Both the position numbers and the translations under genes were made by a program. A DNA stretch of 64,000 bases from Adiantum capillus-veneris (taxonomy: Eukaryota; Streptophyta; Polypodiopsida; Polypodiales; Pteridaceae), in assembly GCA_014529385.2 (NCBI GenBank), contig CM043958.1, positions 150,172,793-150,236,792 of the forward strand, written 5' to 3'. Of the stretch, positions 57,732 through 64,000 are shown one piece after another (the stretch's first letter is position 1; every line of letters begins with the position of its first letter). The notes below the pieces were generated by a model. It was not told the DNA's origin and made no database searches. It worked only from the letters and a program-made list of their open reading frames with translations.

Positions 57732-59996
57732 CTATCTAGCATCTTCAAAAGGATAATTCTTAAACTTAATAAGATAATGTCGGATAGTCTTACCGCCTCT
57801 TAGTACCTTGTCTTCATGTCGGAGAATGGACTCGGGCTGCAGCACCTCCTCTTGGTCCTCGATCTTTGGTGGGTCTTCAAAAGTTGGTTCTTGAGGTGGC
57901 TCTCCTTTGTAAGGCTTTAATAGGCTCACATGGAAAGCATTGTGTATGAGCCAATGATTGGGCAACTTGAGTTGATAGGCCATCTCATTGATTAGCCTAA
58001 GAATCTCGAAGGGACCATAGTACCTTTTTGCTAGGTTAGCATAGTACTTTTGGTGTCCCGTAGGATTCTTGCCCGTCGTGTGCCTTAATCGAGGCTTTGG
58101 AAACTTTAATAAGACCCAATCATTTTCTTTAAAGGCTTGGGCTCTTCTGTGCTTGTCAGTAGCAGCCTTTTGCCTTTGTTGTGAGATAGAGATAGCATCC
58201 TTAATCTTTTGAAAAGATTCTTGTAGGTCCCGGCTATACTCATCTACAGCGAAGATCTTCCCATGTACCTTAAGTAGCAATGGACTTTTTGATCTTCCCT
58301 CAATTACCTCGAAAGGTGCTTTTCCCGTGAAAGTATGTACAGTGTCATTGTAAGCATACTCCACTAAGGGTAAGTACTTCTCCCCTTGGGATCTTTAATC
58401 TACTTCCGTTACGCCATCCGTTTGTGGATGATAGGCCGAAGAGAAGTTTAGCCTTGTCCCTAAATTCTCAAATAGACCCTTCCAGAAATTACTGGTCATT
58501 CTAGGATCTCTATCCAACACTATGGACATTGGCAAGCCATGGTACTTGAAAATTTGTGAAATGAAGAGGGTTGCCATTTGATGGGCTTTGATAGTATTTT
58601 TGACAGGTATAAAATGAGCTTGTTTACTGAACCTGTCTACTATCGTCCATATTCTTGTATTCCAATGGATAGACTTAGGGAATCCAAAGATAAAATCCAT
58701 GGATATACTCTCCCATGGTGAATTAGGGATTGGCAAGGGTTGAAGCAATCCAAGTTGCTTCCCTCTATCAAATTTTGTCTTTTGGCATACCACACATTTA
58801 GAAACATACTCTTGTATGTTCACTTTCATGGTAGGCCAATAGAAATATGTTTCAATTCCCTTTAAGGTAGACTGAATCACTCTATGCCCCGCATGAGGTG
58901 GAGCATGAGATTCATACATTACTTTCTCACGTAGTGAGTTAGTAACACATAGTCTATTGCCATAGAGAAGATAACCATCTTGTAAAGTAAATGGTTCTTC
59001 TTTCTTCCCTAATGCAAGGGCTGAAATCACATCTCTAAAATCGGGATCAATAGCATACTCATCTATCATTGAAGATAGATAATTGTGAGTTGCTATGGAA
59101 ACCGCATTTACTCTCGGCCGTCTTGAGAGTGCATCAGCTACTTGATTATGCTTGCCAGCAATGTGAGCAATATGAAAATGAAATTGCGAAAGGAAATTTG
59201 CCCACCTCATTTGTTGATCGGAGAGCTTGGTCTGTGTCATGAAGTACTTAAGACTTTGGTGATCCGTTCGCAGAATGAAAGGAGTCCCCAATAAATAGTG
59301 CTTCCATGAGTCTAAGGCATGTAGAACTGCAAGGAGTTCCTTTTCATATATGCCTAGAGCTTGCTCAATAGGGTCGAGCCTTCGACTCTCATAGCCTATG
59401 GCGTGCCCTTCTTGGAGCAAAACAGCTCCAAGGCAATCACCACAAGCATCACATTGGACCTCAAATGGTTTTGAGAGATCCGGTAGTGTAAGCACAGGTT
59501 GAGAGATAAGCTTTTTGAAAGCATTGTTCTCCTTAGCAGACCATGTATGCCTAACGCTTTTCTTTGTTAGGTCATGTCATGGTCCTGCAATTTGTGAGAA
59601 CTTTTCTATGAAGCGTCTATAGTATGCAAACATACCTATAAAGCTTCTTAGTTCATGAAGATTCCTTGGTTTAGGCCATCCTTTCATTACCTCTAACTTT
59701 GATGGATCCATTTGGATGCCATCTTGAGAGATAATGTGACCTAAATACTGAATCTCTTGCAAGAAAAATTCACTTTTCTTTCGATTAACATAAAGTTTAT
59801 TCTCTCTTAAAACTTGAAATATTACATGGAGGTGTTGCTTGTGTTCGTCGTAATGAATTAGAGTAGATGATAATATCATCAAAGAACACTCCATTGAAGG
59901 TTCAATGAGGCCACACATACGATATGTGCCATCTTTCTTTTGCACTAATAGCACAGGTGAGCAAAATGGAGATGAGCTAGGCCATGCCCTTCTCAA
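57732..59996 (-). pseudogene. Gypsy E RT (3' part)-RNase H-integrase-chromodomain
   Basis: A single minus-strand frame with stops at 59577 (TGA), 58395 (TAA) and 57732 (TAG, where the conserved Trp after EDA is expected). RT keeps SPVLLVQKKDGTYRMC and the thumb region VNRKKSEFFLQEIQYLGHIIS, but the palm core is deleted: RMC joins sequence just before the FDD motif, which survives in another frame. RNase H: DACGDCLGAVL, YEKELLAVLHAL, RTDHQSLKYF. Integrase: HAGH...CVVCQ zinc module; D (SMDFIFGFP), D (VLDRDPR), E (DGVTE) with DX35E. About 20-30 residues are lost after E. The C-terminus [20 protein letters not shown] is a chromodomain, identifying a chromovirus. Confidence 0.88.
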
Positions 59997-61531
59997 CTAA
60001 CTCATGCACTTGCTGCATAATTTTCTCTTGTTGAGCTTGAGAAACTCTATAAGGCGGTGAACTTCCTGGAAGAAGTTCAATTGCATGGTCATCATTACCT
60101 CATTTAGGAGGTAGCTCACAAGGGATGTCGTCAATAAAAACATCTTGAAACCCCTTGAGAAAATTGGATAACTCTAATTCCTTTTGGTTGCTTTTATTTT
60201 CTTTTGCTAAAGCATTAGGTTCATTTTGAGAATCTTTAACAAAAATCATGTACACGGAAATAGAGCTCTTTATTGAATTGTTGAAAGCTGGTGTATGTAC
60301 AATGGGGATAGTGTTACCCATTTCCTTTGCATCTATATACATGTCTTTTTCCCTGAACTTAAAGGAGATTCTCCTTTCAGGGAATTTAACATTGGCAGCC
60401 AGGCGATCAAACCATGGTGCCCCTAGGATTACATCCTCATGCTTGAGAGGAGAGATAAAGAAGTCCTCTTTGTCCATATAGCTTTGGACATGAAGCCTCA
60501 ATTTCCCGGTTAAGGGAGTGACTAAAGCTTCTTGCCCCTTGAAAGCATTGTCTGCGGGTAGGACATCTCCCTTCTCATAGGCTTGTATGCCTAGCTTGGT
60601 GGCCAACTCTATAGATATAAAATTTTGAGTAGAACGAGGGTCAAAGAGAATAAAAGCATCATGTTCTCTTACCTTTCCCCAAGCATGGCATAGACGAGAT
60701 CCTTTGTGGTGAATTTGGTGAGTCTCCTCCTCTTGGATTTCAACCAAGGTAGCTCTAGGAGGATCTTGGCGGTTGTTCTTTTGGGGACAAGCGCGGTACG
60801 CATGCCCTTGTTCGCCGCACTTGAAACATCGGTTATCCTTGCGATAACGCTCAAGCTCTTCAGGAGAGAGTTTGTTTTTACCTTTGTAAACTCCCTTCTC
60901 TTTAGCTTTGTTGGAGTTGCCCTTAGGAGACTTTTGGACATTGTCCTTCCCCTTAGGCTCTTTGGAACCCTTGTTTTCCATGGGCTTATTATTTCTTTTA
61001 GCCCCCGTTTGGAAATTGATTCGAGAGGCCACCATAGTATGGTGTATTACCGCCGATATGGTACGTGGCCTTTGGGAGTTGACATACTCCGTCATTTCTT
61101 CGGTTAAGCCCGCACAAAATTGTTGCTTTTGCTCTCCAAAATCCAACTTTTTGAAGACAGTGTCTTTGAGTTGTAGGTCCCAAAACTTGTCTACATATTT
61201 GTGGATGGATTCATAGGGAGAGAGCTTTAAGCTTCTCCATTCGGTGAGTACTTTGTCTTTGGCATTGGTGGCCAAAAACTGCTTCATAATGGAAGCTCTT
61301 AAAGCTTTTCACGTTCGTGGAGCTTCACCGTTGGCTCGTAGGCTATACCACCATTGCTTGGAGGACTTTTGAAAGTGCATAGCTACATGGCGTAGCTTAG
61401 AGGACTCCGTGAAGCCCTCATCTCCAAACGCCGCATCAAATTGCTGGATAAAGGCCAAGACTTTGTCCGTAGCACCAAAGGTGCCATCATAGGTAAGGAA
61501 AGAGATGCTCTTCCCTCCCTCTTTGAACTTG
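59997..61531 (-). pseudogene. Gypsy E gag-protease and RT N-terminus
   Basis: The minus-strand Gag begins within the protein at the junction near 61531 (FKEGGKSISFLTYDG in one frame) and shifts frame near 61290. Knuckle CFKCGEQGHAYRACP near 60830. The protease site is LFDPRSTQNFIS where LFDSGS is expected, so the D-S-G triplet is lost. DVILGAPWFDRL is the protease end. A stop at 60100 (TGA) and the RT N-terminal SPPYRVSQAQQEKI follow, with a frameshift near 60000. The 5' LTR, primer site and gag start are missing to the right. Confidence 0.85.
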
Positions 61532-61682
61532 TCCTAGAAGTTTCATTACGTTTGGATGTCATTTGATGATGTGACGAATGTGATTTGCATGCGATGAGCG
61601 ATTGGCTTTTGGTGATTTCAGTCACCTGAGTGTAGCTTGAGGTAGATGCGAGTTGTTAGTATTTTTTCGAGAGATTGACAAC
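61531..61682 (+). repeat. Fragment of gypsy J 5' LTR, fused to gypsy E
   Basis: Closely matches J LTR positions 62916-63068 ('cttgtcctagaagtttcattacgtttgg', 'gcgattggcttttggtgatttcagtc', 'gtagatgcgagttgttagt'). It is joined directly to E gag on the left and to J internal sequence on the right; the rest of the LTR, primer site and most of the interior are deleted. Confidence 0.8.
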
Positions 61683-62140
61683 CGCTTGACGGATCTCAAA
61701 GAATCTTCCTCTTCGACAAGGAATCTACACAGGTTATACAAAGATTTGGCTACCAATCAATCGCAAGCCAACTGTAACTACACTAGACCTACATGAAGAT
61801 CTCAAGAGCTCAACAAGACCTAGAACAAAGCAAAGTCAACAATGGAGTTACAAAGGTCCTCAAGAGATTTGGATTCCTAAGTCTTCCAATGCTCCTAGTC
61901 AAAAACCAAATGCCAACAATGAACAGAGGCCTACAACAACATCAAAGACTCGTATCAACAGGCCCAATTGGAGAATCAAACAAATAATGGAGTCTTCACA
62001 GTCAAAGAAGAACAACCCAACCAACAAGAATGCAGATTCAAAGAAATTGAACCTCATCAACAAATCCAATGACAAAATAAAGATCAGCCCATCAACAACC
62101 AATCAAAACCTTCCACAGCCTCCAAGGACACTTTTTCAAC
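61683..62140 (+). pseudogene. Gypsy J 3' internal coding remnant
   Basis: Polar Lys/Asn/Gln/Ser-rich reading with KIWLP (about 61745) and QEIWIPKSS (about 61863), matching the W-[VIL]-P motifs of the G tail. It ends near TLFQQCSGMG just before the hairpin and PPT. No enzyme motif. Matching sequence lies inverted at 7850-7930. Confidence 0.5.
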
Positions 62141-62178
62141 AGTGCTCGGGGATGGGCACTAAAATAGGTAGGGGGGAA
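62141..62178 (+). other. Pre-PPT hairpin and polypurine tract of gypsy J
   Basis: AGTGCTC-GGGGAT-GGGCACT (62141-62160, one stem mismatch), then GGTAGGGGGGAA (62167-62178) abutting the LTR. Confidence 0.75.
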
Positions 62179-63194
62179 TGTTAACTGAGTCAATGTCAGT
62201 TAACAGAAGCTGCTAAAGATTGAAGACATATGGATGCACATCAAAGATCAAAGTGAAGAAGCAGTAAAGTTTGGAGTTACACATTTTCCACATTTTCCCA
62301 AAATGGTCACGTATTGTGAATTCCCAATTTATTTCAAGCCATTGTAATATTTTAATGTTTTACGAGCTCAATGGGAGTTCCAAGTTGTAAAGAACAGGTC
62401 AGTTATTGTACCTAGGTTGCAGATACAATAAGTGTGGAGTCTCAAAGGTCTTGGGCACCGAACATTACACATTTTAGACCTTGGCTAAGGTATAAAAGCC
62501 AACTTTGTAAAGATTTTATTAAGTTTTTGAATAAGAAATACACAGCATGAGCTAACGGCGCTCACTTCTCTCCTTCTCGTGCTTCCTAATCCCTCTCCGG
62601 TTGTCACATTGCAAATGCGTTTGTTGCATTGCAACCGCAGGTAAGAGCTCTACGCATTGATGTAAACCATTCACAGTATTTCGTAGCTTTTGGCATCGCC
62701 GACCCACAGCCTAATTTCATCATAACTAGGAATTTACACTTTTAAATCAAAAACTAAGCATAGGCGGGGTATTGGGGCATCATTGCTAAGCATTTAGATG
62801 CATTCCGGGTCGAAAATGACTAGGTCAAAAATCCACTGCTGTTAATAATCGCGATTTTTGGAACTTGACCTAAAGTGGGGTTTGAGACCATAGGCATGTG
62901 TGCTTAGGTCTTATAAACTTGTCCTAGAAGTTTCATTACGTTTGGATGTCATTTGATGCTGTGACAGATGTGATTTGCATGCCGATGAGCGATTGGCTTT
63001 TGGTGATTTCAGTCTCACTTGAGTGTAGCTTGAGTTAGATGCGAGTTGTTAGTTGTTTTCCGAGATATTGACAATCTCTTTGTAGCCTCTATACACTAGT
63101 CGAGTCAGCTTCGCCCCATGGTTTGACAAATTAATTGTGGTTATCGCTAATATTACAATAAGATAGGATGATGAGGTTAGACATGCGTCCCACA
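62179..63194 (+). repeat. 3' LTR of gypsy J (chimeric relative to H and D)
   Basis: TGTTAACTGAGTC...GCGTCCCACA, 1016 bp. The first ~300 bp matches the H LTR U3 up to GGTATAAAAG at about 62489. From about 62735 to the end it matches the D LTR. The middle is unique. Gypsy K coding sequence follows directly. Confidence 0.8.
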
Positions 63195-64000
63195 TCAAGA
63201 TAAGATACAAATAATTGTTGCACTATCAAGACCAAAAAAAATAAAGGAAGTGCAATCATTTATGGGTCGTTGTGGGTATTATAGGTGCTTCATATACATG
63301 TATTCTATAATAGCTAAGCCTCTGTATGCTAAGTTTGAGTGGACGAAACAATGTGAGAACGCTTTTCACAAATTGAAGTAGGGATTAAGTTTTGCTCCAA
63401 TTTTGCAAGCCCTTGATTGGAACAAGATCTTCCATGTTCATGTAGATCCATCAGCATATGCCATAGGGTGCATATTAGCCCATCCAGGAGAGAAGAAAAT
63501 GGATTTTTTCATTTGCTACTCTAGTAGCAGCTAAACAACACATAGGAAAATTATACCACTACGGAGAGAGAAGGTCTAGGAATGATATATGTTGTCAAAA
63601 AATATCGACATTACCTTCTTTGTAAACAAGTTTGTTTTCTTTGTAGATCACCAAGCATTGTTGTATCTGGTAAACAAACCTTGCAACACTTAAAGGATTG
63701 TTCGTTGGTTTATCATATTGCTTGAGTTTAATTTCACAGTGTTGTAAAAAAGGGGACTATGCACAAGCGAGTAGATCCTCTTTTGAGATAGTTCCATGGG
63801 AAAGCAACACCTAAAGATGTTGATGATGATCTTCCAGATTTGTACTTGTTTAACATTGAAATCGTTCCAAGGTGGAGTGAAGAGGTCATCCCTCTATTCA
63901 CAATAGGATCATTACAGGTAGAAAGACAACCATCAATCATACATCGAACAAGAAATCTCTAGCTTTTAGCTGGATGACTTCACAAGAAAGGTAAGGACAA
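63195..64000 (+). pseudogene. Gypsy K RT thumb-RNase H-integrase start (broken)
   Basis: Starts in RT: KIKEVQSFMGRCGYYRCFIY and AKFEWTKQCENAFHKLK, then RNase H with ALDWNKIFHVHVDPSAYAIG. Then a decayed region (several stops and frameshifts; remnants of DHQALLYLVNKP readable), a linker, and YLFNIEIVPRWSEEVIPLF, which matches the start of the first zinc module of gypsy G (17508 on). It runs off the window. K and G are thus one lineage; J inserted in K's RT region. Confidence 0.8.

Overview
This window reads as a stretch of land-plant nuclear genome built almost entirely of nested, decaying LTR retrotransposons. The evidence is plant-type Ty1/copia and Ty3/gypsy polyproteins, initiator-tRNA-Met primer sites on the copia elements, tRNA-Asp-like primer sites (TGGCGCCGTTG..GGGGA type) on the gypsy elements, 5-bp target duplications, and long (CT)n tracts. 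I found no host gene, rRNA, tRNA or CRISPR array. The species cannot be fixed from this; a large-genome plant such as a fern or gymnosperm is only a guess.

Layout. 1-8.7 kb: remnants of one gypsy family (called H): tandem LTRs, a tRNA-Asp-like primer site, a leader with a candidate intron, a gag-like ORF, then an oppositely oriented LTR with its polypurine tract. 8.7-11.2 kb: microsatellite-rich DNA with local duplications. 11.2-29.1 kb: a four-layer nest. A LINE-like 3' coding end is split by copia A1 (11674-28855, minus strand), which is split by gypsy F (15489-27642, plus strand), whose leader holds a fragment of a further gypsy (G, about 17.5-22.1 kb). 29.1-32.4 kb: LTR, primer site and leader of copia I. 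32.4-44.6 kb: gypsy D (LTR, primer site, palindrome-bearing leader, gag and protease), interrupted by complete copia A2 (34177-39328, minus, target duplication CATCT) and carrying an LTR-less copia fragment (A3). 44.9-56.1 kb: copia B, young (LTRs differ at 3 of 192 positions, target duplication TGCAC), with complete copia C inside its leader (45644-51271, target duplication GCATA). 56.1-61.5 kb: minus-strand gypsy E with a C-terminal chromodomain. 61.5-63.2 kb: internally deleted gypsy J. 63.2-64.0 kb: gypsy K, into which J inserted.

The most unusual features are in the gypsy elements. (1) F and D each carry their own near-perfect palindrome repeated at regular steps (285, 285 and 284 bp in F; about 285, 273 and 272 bp in D once the A2 insertion is subtracted), between the primer site and the first ORF. 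(2) H, D and F each have a strong GTAAGT splice donor after the primer site and a plausible acceptor shortly before the first ATG, so the palindromes may lie in a leader intron; F and D share an identical 17-mer around the donor. (3) G encodes two HHCC zinc modules exactly 126 residues apart ahead of the integrase core, and a retropepsin-like domain after integrase on the same frame. (4) F carries a single frame of about 1,160 codons with a long coiled coil, interrupted by eight stops but with no frameshift seen.

Every coding region here has stops, frameshifts or lost catalytic residues. Copia B is nearest to intact (two in-frame stops).
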